This document shows, piece after piece, positions 44,081-52,378 of a stretch of 64,000 bases of DNA; positions within the stretch are counted from its first letter, which is position 1, and each line of letters starts with the position of its first letter. A program made the position numbers and the translations under genes. This stretch comes from Desulfomicrobium sp. ZS1 (GTDB lineage: Bacteria > Desulfobacterota > Desulfovibrionia > Desulfovibrionales > Desulfomicrobiaceae). The stretch lies in assembly GCF_024204645.1 (NCBI RefSeq), contig NZ_CP100351.1, forward strand, positions 2,232,001 through 2,296,000. The letters run 5' to 3'. The notes under the pieces are model-generated. The model saw only the letters and a program-made list of their open reading frames with translations. It made no database searches and was not told the DNA's origin.

Positions 44081-44157
44081 GGCGAGGTAGCTCAGACGGT
44101 TAGAGCATGCGGCTCATATCCGCAGTGTCGGGGGTTCAATTCCCTCCCTCGCTACCA
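44081..44157 (+). tRNA. tRNA-Met (CAU), elongator type
   Basis: A 77-base tRNA with the 3' CCA encoded. Acceptor GGCGAGG pairs with CCTCGCT (terminal G-U), D arm GCTC..GAGC, anticodon stem TGCGG/CCGCA enclosing CTCATAT with CAT anticodon, and T arm GGGGGTTCAATTCCCTC. It lacks the C1-A72 mismatch of initiator tRNA. A CAU anticodon could also be tRNA-Ile2 (lysidine-modified); the anticodon loop and body look more like elongator Met. Confidence 0.9.
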
Positions 44158-44164
44158 ACTTTAC

Positions 44165-44206
44165 GATAAACCACCGAGGTCTCAGGCTTCGGTGGTTTTT
44201 TTATCG
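44165..44206. terminator. Terminator after tRNA-Met
   Basis: AACCACCGA pairs with TCGGTGGTT around an 11-base loop and is extended by GATAA/TTATC, with a run of seven T on the plus strand. It is eleven bases after the tRNA. Confidence 0.85.
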
Positions 44207-44715
44207 CCGAATAGGGTCCACTTTACCAATGATGGTCCAGTGGCTGGCACACTCTCGTGTCAAACGGCATCGAAAAATGATCTGAGCGGCTTCGACGGGT
44301 ATCTTTTCGGTGGTGTCGATGGTCACCTCCGGGTTCGCCGGGGGGATGTAGGGGTCGTCGATGCCCGTGACGCCCTTGACGAGCCCGGCCCTGGCTTGGC
44401 GTACAGGCCTTTTCTGTCGCGCTGCTCGCAGACCTCAAGGGGCGTATTCATGAAAGCTTCGACGAACCCTCCGGTTTGGCTGATGAGATTACGGTTGTGC
44501 ACCCGCGCCTCAGGGCAGGGTGCAATGGGGGCGCAGAGGGCGATGCCACCGTTCTTGGTGATTTCGCTGGCCACGAATCCGATGCGGCGGACGTTGAATT
44601 CCCGGTGTTCCTTAAAGAAGGGTGACGTGTAGCCGGATACAGGAACCTTGCAGAATTGCTGGGCAGCGCAGTCCAAAACGGATTTTTTCAACGGCAGTTT
44701 AGCGTCTTTCGACAA
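44201..44715 (-). pseudogene. Truncated, frameshifted APS kinase (CysC) remnant
   Basis: The frame contains the C-terminal APS kinase block: HREFNVRRIGFVASEITKNG, CAPIAPCPEARVHN, SQTGGFVEAFMNTPLEVCE and RDRKGLYAK. After that a single base is missing near 44396: restoring one G gives ARAGLVKGVTGIDDPYIPP, PEVTIDTTEK, which is the normal continuation. The N-terminal P-loop (GxSGxGKS) is absent, replaced by some 35 unrelated residues. The remnant starts by overlapping the end of cysQ. It once formed a sulfate activation pair with cysQ (PAPS synthesis and PAP removal) and is now non-functional. Confidence 0.82.
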
Positions 44716-45505
44716 TAAAGAACGGGTTGAGTAAGTCCGGCTTGTTGTAGATCAGGGGCTCCCCTGTGTTGACCCTGACCACCGCGCATCCCGCGCAAGC
44801 CGCTACGGCATGCCCCGCTGCCGTGTCCCATTCCATGGTCGGACCGAGGCGGGGGTACACGTCCGCCGAGCCTTCGGCCACGAGACAGATTTTTAGGGAA
44901 CTGCCGATGGAGCGCACCGCAACGCGCTCATACTCCTTTTCTCTGGCGGAGACGAAGGCGGCAAATTCCGGTGTCTGGTGGGAACGGGAACCGACGATGG
45001 TGTAGGCTCCAGCTTCCGGCTGCGCACAGGGCAGGGAACACGAGGCAGCAACCATTTCATCCAGCGGACGCCCGGCATACGTCGAGGCCGTGCCGAGCTT
45101 GTACGCCCCCGCTCCCTTTGCGGCGAAATAGAGCGTATCAAGGACCGGTGCGTACACCGCGCCCAGAACAGGACAGCCGTTTTCGATCAGCGCGATGTTG
45201 ACGGTGAATTCGCCGTTGCGCTTGATAAACTCCCTGGTGCCGTCCAGGGGGTCGATCAGCCAGAAGACAGGCCAACTGCCGCGCTCGGCATGGGGGATGT
45301 CCCGCCCTTCTTCACTCAGCAGGGGATAACTGGTGCCGGAAAGACGCTCGAAAATGCACGCATGCGCAGCCCTGTCGGCCTGGGTGAGCGGGGAATTGTC
45401 GGACTTTGTCTTGATGCCGAAATCCCCGGACGCGTAAATGTCGAGGATGACTTTCCCCGCTGCAAGGGCGGCATGAATGGCTGCCAGCAGGTCGTCGTTA
45501 CGCAT
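44699..45505 (-). CDS. cysQ: 3'(2'),5'-bisphosphate nucleotidase CysQ
   Basis: A 268-residue lithium-sensitive phosphatase of the inositol monophosphatase superfamily. The metal-binding motifs are all present: SEEGRDIPH, WLIDPLDGTREF and EWDTAAGHAVAACAG. It removes the 3'-phosphate of PAP, the by-product of sulfotransfer. The neighbouring APS kinase is broken, so its original role in PAPS metabolism may be lost, although PAP hydrolysis can be needed for other reasons. Length is normal for the family, and no defect was seen. Confidence 0.93.
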   Translation of the reverse strand: MRNDDLLAAIHAALAAGKVILDIYASGDFGIKTKSDNSPLTQADRAAHACIFERLSGTSYPLLSEEGRDIPHAERGSWPVFWLIDPLDGTREFIKRNGEFTVNIALIENGCPVLGAVYAPVLDTLYFAAKGAGAYKLGTASTYAGRPLDEMVAASCSLPCAQPEAGAYTIVGSRSHQTPEFAAFVSAREKEYERVAVRSIGSSLKICLVAEGSADVYPRLGPTMEWDTAAGHAVAACAGCAVVRVNTGEPLIYNKPDLLNPFFIVERR

Positions 45506-45545
45506 ATTTTACTCACCTTGGTTTGTTCTTCAATTATCTTTCGGG

Positions 45546-45692
45546 AGTCGTTCCCGCGTACGTGTGCACAGCATGGGTAGATGTGACATCTCAGGCTAGG
45601 CCTGAATATCGGGGCAATAGCGCGAAATCCGTTTCTTTCGGACAGTTAAAAAGACAAAGCCCCCTTCTTCAAGAAAATGACGACTTTTTGCA
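45546..45692. repeat. Dispersed intergenic repeat, copy 2
   Basis: Runs from GTCGTTCCCGCGTACGTG to CGACTTTTTGCA. The best conserved part is AATCCGTTTCTTTCGGACAG, TTAAAAAGACAAAG, CTTCTTCAAGAAAATGACGA, which aligns with the 3' halves of the other two copies. The 5' end (GCAAAAAGTCG) is missing in this copy. Confidence 0.6.
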
Positions 45693-46162
45693 CTAACCGC
45701 GGAAAAGAGTTTTCAGGCCTCAGCCGAGCAAGGCAGCATTTTTCAGCCACAGCGTCGCCAACTGGTCCACATCAAAATCACGCTGCGTCGCATTGCCTGC
45801 CCGACTGCTGCTCCACAATACACACCCTACATCCCCGCAGGGCGTCCCAAGGGCCTCGTAAACCTTCAGCATGATGGGGCGCACATGGGTTCCTGTTCCA
45901 TGGGCTGCATGCGACCGTCCCGGCGGCGAGCGTCCCGATCAAGACGTCGGCGATGCGGACACGGAGTAGATACAAACAGACTTGAAACAACCATTAAAAG
46001 AACGCTAACAAAAAACCCATCAAACCAGATAGTTATGTTTTTTACAAAAACTATAACAGAAAATTGATTATTGAAAATCAGCTTGAAATATGAAAAAGAA
46101 CACAAGTTAATGAAAGAAGATTTTGAACGATTCTTAAATTCGGATCAAAGTGGTGACGCCTG
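45693..46162. other. Intergenic region with a possible coding remnant
   Basis: No intact gene. On the minus strand, between about 45870 and 45725, one frame reads MLKVYEALGTPCGDVGCVLW and continues to NAALLG before a stop. It has codon-like texture but no ribosome site and no known match, so it may be the end of a degraded gene. From 46000 onward the sequence becomes AT-rich, like the following gene. Confidence 0.3.
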
Positions 46163-46702
46163 ATGAATATTTTCGAAAAAAAGGAAACACGTAAAAATAC
46201 GAAAATTTCATTTCGCACAGATGATGAAACTCTCGCTCAGCTCAAATCAATTTGCAGAATAGAGAACAGAACAACTTCATCCTTAATAGAAAATATACTT
46301 ACAGAATATGTTCTATTACATGACAACAGCTCGCTCGTAGAACAAGAAAAAAGGCTTTCACCGCGAAAAAAGTGTTCAATACCAGCTGTACTATTAATTG
46401 ATAAAGATAACAAAAAAAAATATTATAATTCCTTAATCAAGAGCTTATCAACAAATTCAGCGCAACTAGTTTTAAAAAATATTTCTTCAACAGAAAAATT
46501 TATAAAAGATTTTTTTATACTTTTCAATTTACCGAAAAGCGACCATCCGTTACTTCTGCCTTGCCAGCTGATACGTCAAAATTGCAGAGAAAACGAATGC
46601 ATGATTATCTGTAAATTTAATTTTAGCAACAGTACTGACTGTGAAATATTGTTAAAATATTTGCAAAAAAATGAGTTTATAGAAATAAATGACAAAAAAT
46701 AA
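46163..46702 (+). CDS. RHH-like N-terminus fused to a degenerate PilZ-like domain
   Basis: A 179-residue protein with much lower GC than its neighbours and AT-rich codons. Residues 13-50 (KISFRTDDETLAQLKSICRI followed by ENRTTSSLIENILTEYV) look like a ribbon-helix-helix DNA-binding unit: a beta strand and two helices with hydrophobic spacing. From about residue 63 a PilZ-like domain begins, with RLSPRKK giving RxxxR. The second PilZ motif (D/N-x-S-x-x-G) reads SLSTNSAQL, so it lacks the acid/amide and glycine, and c-di-GMP binding is doubtful. Probably acquired. A DNA-binding regulator is inference. Confidence 0.6.
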   Translation: MNIFEKKETRKNTKISFRTDDETLAQLKSICRIENRTTSSLIENILTEYVLLHDNSSLVEQEKRLSPRKKCSIPAVLLIDKDNKKKYYNSLIKSLSTNSAQLVLKNISSTEKFIKDFFILFNLPKSDHPLLLPCQLIRQNCRENECMIICKFNFSNSTDCEILLKYLQKNEFIEINDKK

Positions 46703-46749
46703 TACTTCATGCCAAATAATCAATAATTTTATTCAAAAAGGATATTCTG

Positions 46750-47412
46750 ATGGAAACTAAAAATTTGTTAAAAAGAAGAGTTTTGCGAGACGATGTCGCG
46801 GAATACTTGATGGAATCCATTCTTAAAGGGGATCTTAACCCTGGAGACAAAATAATCGAATCAAAATTGGCAAGAGAGCTATCCATCAGCCAAGGTGCAG
46901 TACGAGAAGCCATCCGCGACCTCATCGCCCAAGGAGTATTGGAAACAGAGCCCTACAAGGGCACGCGCATACGGACCCTCACGAAAGAGCAACTCAACGA
47001 TTACTATGACGTTCGCACGGAAATTGAAGCGCTGGCCGTAAGATGGAGCATCATCAAGCATGAATCCAAATATCTCGATCTCGCTTTTTTAAAGAGCTGT
47101 GTGGACAATATGAAATTCTGCGTCGATAACAATGACTCGAAAAACATGCGAAAACACGACATGGCTTTTCATTTGGCCATAGTCCAGGCAGCGCATAGCG
47201 AATCACTTGAAAAAGCGTGGAATTCACTGGGTAATTACTACTGGACCTACATCGCTGTTTACTACGATCATGCCGCTTCATTGCTGCAAGCCCAGGTCGT
47301 TAAACACCAAACCATGTACGAAGCCATCGCAACAGCTGACATCAATGCCTATGCAAACTGTGTACGCGGTCACTACTTTGATACTGACCAACTCTTTCCA
47401 GAAAAGAAATAA
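46750..47412 (+). CDS. GntR-family regulator with FCD domain
   Basis: A 220-residue regulator. The winged helix-turn-helix is DKIIESKLARELSISQGAV followed by REAIRDLIAQGVLE; the FCD domain from about residue 85 contains VRTEIEALAVRWSI, HDMAFHLAIVQAAHSESLEK and a final NCVRGHYFD histidine. It is separated by only about 47 bases from the AT-rich gene and is also AT-rich at its 5' end. The regulated gene is unknown, since downstream lies the convergent pil operon. Confidence 0.85.
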   Translation: METKNLLKRRVLRDDVAEYLMESILKGDLNPGDKIIESKLARELSISQGAVREAIRDLIAQGVLETEPYKGTRIRTLTKEQLNDYYDVRTEIEALAVRWSIIKHESKYLDLAFLKSCVDNMKFCVDNNDSKNMRKHDMAFHLAIVQAAHSESLEKAWNSLGNYYWTYIAVYYDHAASLLQAQVVKHQTMYEAIATADINAYANCVRGHYFDTDQLFPEKK

Positions 47413-47445
47413 ATCACAGCAACCTGCTAAAAATAAAATCACACA

Positions 47446-47499
47446 GCATAGAAAAGAGAAAGGCCGCTAGCTGACTAGCGGCCTTTCTCTTTTCTATGC
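47446..47499. terminator. Bidirectional terminator, 25-bp perfect inverted repeat
   Basis: GCATAGAAAAGAGAAAGGCC and the next five bases (GCTAG) pair without mismatch to the mirror strand at 47475-47499 around a CTGA loop. The base of the stem is A/T-rich, giving T-rich tracts in both directions. It separates the GntR/FCD gene from the convergent pilMNOPQ operon. Confidence 0.88.
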
Positions 47500-47510
47500 G
47501 CAGAGACAAA

Positions 47511-49592
47511 CTACATGATACGTGGCTGAATGAATATGAGCAGTTCAGCCTTGGACTTGGCATCGTAGGTGTTTTTGAAGAGCCAGCCAAGGCCAGGCAC
47601 GTCACCCAAACCAGGTATCTGGTTTGTGCCGCTGGTTTCTGTGGTTTTTTGTACACCACCGATAACAATGGTCTCACGATCACTGACCATCATTTTTGTC
47701 TTGGTCTGTTTTGTGTCGATATCACGCCCGTCACTCTTGGGACTGTCGTCGCTTATCTCCAAATCCAGAATAAGCTTGTTATCCGGTGTTATCTGAGGAA
47801 GGACAGATATCTTCAAGACGGCTTCCTCGTATTCTGTCGTGGTTCCACCACTCTCGGATTCAGTCGCGGTAGCAAGCTTGGTGCCCTGTTGTATCTCGGC
47901 TCTGTTGTTGTTCAGTGTCAGGATTCGAGGAGAGGAAATCGTTTTAACCAGATTTTTTGCTTCACCGAGTTGCAGTGCGGCATCCAGCGCAAATAAGTCT
48001 TCGCCCAAAAATTTACCTATTGTCCCGCCAAGGGTGATACCGTTGACAGTGTTGAGCGCATTAAGGCCCGTGGAAGCAAAAGTGCCGCGCCATTGCTCAT
48101 TCGGAAGGTTTTCTGCAGTTTCCGTAGAATAAGCCGTACCCCATTTGACTCCAAGACTTCTCTGAAATTCGTCCGTAGCGTAGACAAGCCGAGCCTCGAT
48201 CATAACCTGTCGTTCAGCGCGATCCAATTTTTTGATAAAACTGTCCACCCGCTTCAAGGTGTCTTCCGTGTCGGTGACTATCAGAATGTTTGTCCGCGGA
48301 TCAGAAGAAACTGAACCGCGACCGGACAACATCGTCTTGACTTTGCCTTCAAACTCGGCGGCGGTATTATAATTGATTTGCATGTATTCAGTCTTCAGCG
48401 GAGCAAGATTCTGCATGCTAACCTGCGCCTGGATTGCGGCCTCGCGGGCTTTCTGCAACTGAACGCGTTCTGCTTCAAGTTTCGTGGTCGAAGCGATGCG
48501 CATGATGTTGCCCTTTATGACCATGCCCAGACCTCTTTGCAAAAGCACCAGATCAAGAGCCTGATCCCAAGGAATGTCGACAAGCTTGAGAGAAATTTTC
48601 CCTGAAATATCATCATCAAGAATCAAATTGTAGCCGCTGATTTCCGAAATAAGGCGCAATACATGCTCTACATCAGCGTCCTGTAAATCAATAGATATTC
48701 TCTCACCAGTATAACGCTCTTTCATGCCTGGAAAAAGGGTATTGAGCTCTTGAATTTCGCTCGCATTTTCAGCAATCGCAGTTCCAGTTCCAGCGGCTTC
48801 GGTGGGGGCACTATCGGCTTGAGCCACCTGGGTGCTTTTCCCCTTGATCAAGATATGAGTTTCGTCTCCTTTGCGCAGAACGGACAAAGCGGGATTTTTT
48901 GCGCCGGCGAATAAAAGATAGGCGTTGCCATCATTACCGTTAAGCGCGGTGACGTAATCAATTGCGGATCCAAGCTTTGTCACGTCATATTTTTTTAGCA
49001 ATGTTTCCTGAAATTGCACTTTACGAAACGTAAGTTTGAAATCTCCGTCTTGCCCAGGAGTCACTTCAAAAGGCAAACTCGAATATGTGACGACCTGCAA
49101 AGAATCATTTTTAGGCTTGAAATTCAGAGACGTGATGTAGTTCGATGGAAGCTGTGGGGATATCGCTTCGTCCGCCACTAACATCAGGCGTCCAAGAGTG
49201 TCGGATTGTTTTGATAGAAGAAATTTACTGTTCTCATTTAAAACAATATTTAAAGAGGCAACCCTTTCTCCATCCATATCTTTTTTAATATCAGAGACAA
49301 GTGCTGTTGCACTTGCCGGTAGTTCAAAATCAGTGACAGAAGGAGTGAAAGAAACTTTTATATTGTCATTAGCGTCGTGATCGGCGTAAATTTGCGTATT
49401 GGCATCCAATGGAATATCAATGATTGTTTTGCCTAACGCTTCAGAAACCACCACTGTTTGCAAATTTTGAACAGAAAGACCAGCTGTATCACCTGTTTCC
49501 ATATTAGCAGGTTTAGAGTGCGTTGCGCAAGAAGTCAGCACAACGATACAACCCAAAAATAAAAATCCAGATATCGCTCTGAAGATCTTCAT
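47511..49592 (-). CDS. pilQ: Type IV pilus secretin PilQ
   Basis: A 693-residue secretin. The N-terminus has a lipoprotein signal with lipobox LTSC (MKIFRAISGFLFLGCIVVLT then SC), so this PilQ is probably lipidated, as in only part of the family. AMIN-like domains occupy about residues 50-270; a secretin N0/N1 region follows (ISIDLQDADVEHVLRLISEI, INYNTAAEFEGKVKTML), and the C-terminal secretin core has VMIEARLVYATDEFQRSLGV, SSPRILTLNNNRAEIQQG and VPGLGWLFKNTYDAKSKAEL. It forms the outer membrane pore for the pilus. Last gene of pilMNOPQ. Confidence 0.95.
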   Translation of the reverse strand: MKIFRAISGFLFLGCIVVLTSCATHSKPANMETGDTAGLSVQNLQTVVVSEALGKTIIDIPLDANTQIYADHDANDNIKVSFTPSVTDFELPASATALVSDIKKDMDGERVASLNIVLNENSKFLLSKQSDTLGRLMLVADEAISPQLPSNYITSLNFKPKNDSLQVVTYSSLPFEVTPGQDGDFKLTFRKVQFQETLLKKYDVTKLGSAIDYVTALNGNDGNAYLLFAGAKNPALSVLRKGDETHILIKGKSTQVAQADSAPTEAAGTGTAIAENASEIQELNTLFPGMKERYTGERISIDLQDADVEHVLRLISEISGYNLILDDDISGKISLKLVDIPWDQALDLVLLQRGLGMVIKGNIMRIASTTKLEAERVQLQKAREAAIQAQVSMQNLAPLKTEYMQINYNTAAEFEGKVKTMLSGRGSVSSDPRTNILIVTDTEDTLKRVDSFIKKLDRAERQVMIEARLVYATDEFQRSLGVKWGTAYSTETAENLPNEQWRGTFASTGLNALNTVNGITLGGTIGKFLGEDLFALDAALQLGEAKNLVKTISSPRILTLNNNRAEIQQGTKLATATESESGGTTTEYEEAVLKISVLPQITPDNKLILDLEISDDSPKSDGRDIDTKQTKTKMMVSDRETIVIGGVQKTTETSGTNQIPGLGDVPGLGWLFKNTYDAKSKAELLIFIQPRIM

Positions 49593-49598
49593 AGCACT

Positions 49599-50090
49599 CT
49601 ACTCCTTCTCTTGCCGCAATCTTAAATTAATTAATCGCTTTTTTGCTTCACCAAAAACATCGATGACATCTTCTTCGACGACAAGTACTTCATTCCCGAT
49701 AGAAGTAACAATGCCATCATATAATCCAATAGTCATCCCAGGGCGAATCAAATATCCTTTGCCATCTGGCAATTCAACCATCGCCATGGAATTTCCGCCC
49801 TCTTTATTGATAATCCCAATGAGCTTTAAACTGCGAACATCCACTGTTTCAAGAGGGGTAGCCGCCTTTTTATCAATTTTAGCTTTTTTGGCGGCTTGCA
49901 TGAGCTCGTATTCGCGAATCTTCACAAAAGATACGAACGGGTCTATTTTCCCCTTCGCGTCATACGGGGGTTGTTGTGGCGTTATCCAGTCCGGAAATTC
50001 CTGACCGGGCGTATCCGTCGTACCCTCGGCGGCATAGACAGTCCCACATAAGAAAAACAAAACTATCAGGGTCCAAATGTGTACTTTCAT
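49599..50090 (-). CDS. pilP: Type IV pilus assembly protein PilP
   Basis: A 163-residue exported protein with a signal peptide (about residues 1-21, ending VYAAEG). The C-terminal PilP domain shows LETVDVRSLKLIGIINKEGG, KGYLIRPGMTIGLYDG and ISLR-like final strands with NLRLRQEKE. PilP connects the PilN-PilO inner membrane platform to PilQ. It is not an obvious lipoprotein, unlike the Pseudomonas protein. Spacings of 6 and 10 bases to neighbours indicate an operon. Confidence 0.9.
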   Translation of the reverse strand: MKVHIWTLIVLFFLCGTVYAAEGTTDTPGQEFPDWITPQQPPYDAKGKIDPFVSFVKIREYELMQAAKKAKIDKKAATPLETVDVRSLKLIGIINKEGGNSMAMVELPDGKGYLIRPGMTIGLYDGIVTSIGNEVLVVEEDVIDVFGEAKKRLINLRLRQEKE

Positions 50091-50100
50091 GGCGTCTCAT

Positions 50101-50745
50101 TCACTTTTTTTTCGTATTTTGTGATTTTTGCGCTTCACGAGCCTTGATTTCGGCCTCTGTAAGAGCCCTGTAGACCTGAAGAACAAGACTGGTGTTCAGA
50201 TACTTTTCCGTCGGAGAAAAATCCGAGACAGGTGAAAAAGTGATATTCTGTATAGTTACAAGCCGATCAAGACGCGAAAGGCGATCGAAATAAGTAACAA
50301 GACGATGAAATGTCCCACTTATTTGCAGTTGAACCGAACGCGTTGCGTAAAATTCCTGAATTTGTTCGGCGCCAGGCTGAAACAAAATAAATTCCACATT
50401 TTCGTCTCGGCCCAATTTTTCAAATGAAGAAAGGAGCATCTCTAGCGCCCTGGCATCCTCGGGAAGCAGAGTTTTGGCATAATAAAGTTCTTTTTTCCGC
50501 AAGGCTAAATTACGCTCCAACTCGGGCAGTTTGGCTACCTGGGCACGATAAAGGGCGATATCCTTGTCGAGTTTTTCGATGGTTTGCTCGGCTTTTGCAA
50601 TCTGAGCCAATTTGCCATCAAGGATAAAGTACCAATACGCCCCATAAACCAAACCAGCCAAACCGAGCAGTATCAGCAACAACTGCAAGGATGACAATTC
50701 AGCAAATTTTTTGGAAACTGTAGTTTTATCCATTTGTTGTTCCAT
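50101..50745 (-). CDS. pilO: Type IV pilus assembly protein PilO
   Basis: A 214-residue protein with one N-terminal transmembrane helix (about residues 18-38, LQLLLILLGLAGLVYGAYWY), a coiled coil (about 45-90) and a periplasmic ferredoxin-like domain with RALEMLLSSFEKLGRDENVE, and RSVQLQISGTFHRLVTYFDR, a standard PilO signature. It dimerises with PilN. The start overlaps the pilN end by 20 bases, so translation is coupled. A second ATG four codons later has no better ribosome site. Confidence 0.93.
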   Translation of the reverse strand: MEQQMDKTTVSKKFAELSSLQLLLILLGLAGLVYGAYWYFILDGKLAQIAKAEQTIEKLDKDIALYRAQVAKLPELERNLALRKKELYYAKTLLPEDARALEMLLSSFEKLGRDENVEFILFQPGAEQIQEFYATRSVQLQISGTFHRLVTYFDRLSRLDRLVTIQNITFSPVSDFSPTEKYLNTSLVLQVYRALTEAEIKAREAQKSQNTKKK

Positions 50746-51310
50746 TCGTACTTATGTTCTCGAAATACTCCTGGGCCTTGACAGAACATTCGAAGGAAAC
50801 CAGGCCAAGCCCGTCAATTTCGCGACGTGAGGTCCTTCGCGTGTCCACACTGGCAATATATTTCGACAGACGAAGCCGTTCAACGAAGCTCACAAAAGCC
50901 TGATTATCCAATGCGACTCCGCTGAGGGCGATATTGCCATTGGCGTCAACATTGAATTTTTCAACCCATAATTTATTTTGGGGTATATTGATGACGACCT
51001 CATCAATATATTTGACCGGCAATCCCTGACGAAGGCGAACTTGCTTGATGATCTTGATTCTTCCATCGATATCCTGAAGTTCTTGTATGGTTTGATTAAC
51101 CTTTGCGACTTCTTTTTCCAAAAGCGTCTTTGTCTGCGTTTTTTTAGATACTGACGCATTCAATTCCGCTAGTTGAGAAGAAAAAAAGTAGTCTACGGCA
51201 AAAACGGATCCGAGCACCAACAAAACCCCTAACACGAAAAAAACAAAACTTTTTTCAATGTTTGTTGTTTTAGTTCGCTTTTGCTGAGGAAGTAAATTAA
51301 TTTTGATCAT
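50726..51310 (-). CDS. pilN: Type IV pilus assembly protein PilN
   Basis: A 194-residue protein beginning MIKINLLPQQKR, which is the INLLP motif that docks into PilM. One transmembrane helix (about 24-44) and a periplasmic fimbrial-assembly domain follow, with VNQTIQELQDIDGRIKIIKQ and FVERLRLSKYIASVDTRRTS. It bridges PilM in the cytoplasm to PilO and PilP in the periplasm. Start is 16 bases after pilM. Confidence 0.94.
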   Translation of the reverse strand: MIKINLLPQQKRTKTTNIEKSFVFFVLGVLLVLGSVFAVDYFFSSQLAELNASVSKKTQTKTLLEKEVAKVNQTIQELQDIDGRIKIIKQVRLRQGLPVKYIDEVVINIPQNKLWVEKFNVDANGNIALSGVALDNQAFVSFVERLRLSKYIASVDTRRTSRREIDGLGLVSFECSVKAQEYFENISTNGTTNG

Positions 51311-51325
51311 AGCTGGCTTCCAATA

Positions 51326-52378
51326 TTAAATTGCTCTCAAGGCAAGGCCAAAAGGAACAACCATTTGCGGACCTATTTCTTCAAGATATTCTTTCTGAAA
51401 AGAATTTCTATCGACAAAAATTTTACGGAACGGGTTGTGGTATTGAACATCCAGGTCGAGTTCTTTCTGGAAGACATCTTTTAGTCCGCCGAGCAATGCC
51501 CCACCACCAGACAGATAAAGTGACTCCGCAGGCACAACATTGCTCGAAGATGAATGATAAAACCCTATCAAGCGCTTCAATTCGTCACACCAATTCTTGA
51601 AAGTCTTGTTCACGGCGTCAGCAATGGCCTTGGCGCTCTTTTCATCAAGATCATCCTTGCCGCCCAACTTGATGCGCTCCGCTTCCATTCTTTTTAAATT
51701 GAGAATGGAGGCAAGGGCCTCAGTTATAACCCGCCCACCAAACGACACTTCTCGCAAAAAAACCGGCTGTCCATTATGATAAATGCAAAAAACGCTTTGC
51801 GCGCCGCCAATATCAAGAAGATAAACAGGCTTATCCTGCAATTCTGGGTAGTTATACTCAAAACTATTGCATATTGCAAAAGAATCGACGTCTATCACCG
51901 AGAGGGACAATCCAGACTGGGTGATCACGTCGCTCAAATTCTGCACAACCTTCTTTTTGCTGGCCACAAGCAAAACGTCATAACTCTTTTCTTTTGCCCC
52001 AGGACCCAGAACTTGAAAATCGAGGTAAACGTCGTTGATATCGAAAGGAATGTACTGACGAGCATCTTTATGGACCGTGTCTCCCAAAGTTTTGGGTGAA
52101 TCAGACTCAAAAGTGACACGCTTAACTATAACCGCATGTCCCGCCATAGAGGAAGCGACCACTTGGTCCTTTAGCAGAAGCTGCGACCAAAGACCTGCGA
52201 TCTTCTTTGCTGTTGCCGAATTATTATCAAGATCACCAGGCTGCCATGGGCTTCTGGCAATGCTCTCCAAAATAAGATCACCTTTTCCCGGCCGAATCTT
52301 TACCATTTTCAGCCATTCGCTTCCAAGATCCAAACCGACACCGGCATTTTTCTTAGAAAATAAACCTAATTTTTTCAC
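51326..52378 (-). CDS. pilM: Type IV pilus assembly ATPase-like protein PilM
   Basis: A 350-residue actin-like protein. GVGLDLGSEWLKMVKIRPGK at the N-terminus is phosphate 1, YLLDIGGAQSVFCIYHNGQP is the second phosphate loop, and SLYLSGGGALLGGLKDVF is the adenosine motif. It binds ATP and the PilN N-terminal peptide. GTG start with GAGGA nine bases upstream. It opens the pilMNOPQ operon; the promoter must be within 52379-52450. Confidence 0.93.
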   Translation of the reverse strand: MKKLGLFSKKNAGVGLDLGSEWLKMVKIRPGKGDLILESIARSPWQPGDLDNNSATAKKIAGLWSQLLLKDQVVASSMAGHAVIVKRVTFESDSPKTLGDTVHKDARQYIPFDINDVYLDFQVLGPGAKEKSYDVLLVASKKKVVQNLSDVITQSGLSLSVIDVDSFAICNSFEYNYPELQDKPVYLLDIGGAQSVFCIYHNGQPVFLREVSFGGRVITEALASILNLKRMEAERIKLGGKDDLDEKSAKAIADAVNKTFKNWCDELKRLIGFYHSSSSNVVPAESLYLSGGGALLGGLKDVFQKELDLDVQYHNPFRKIFVDRNSFQKEYLEEIGPQMVVPFGLALRAI

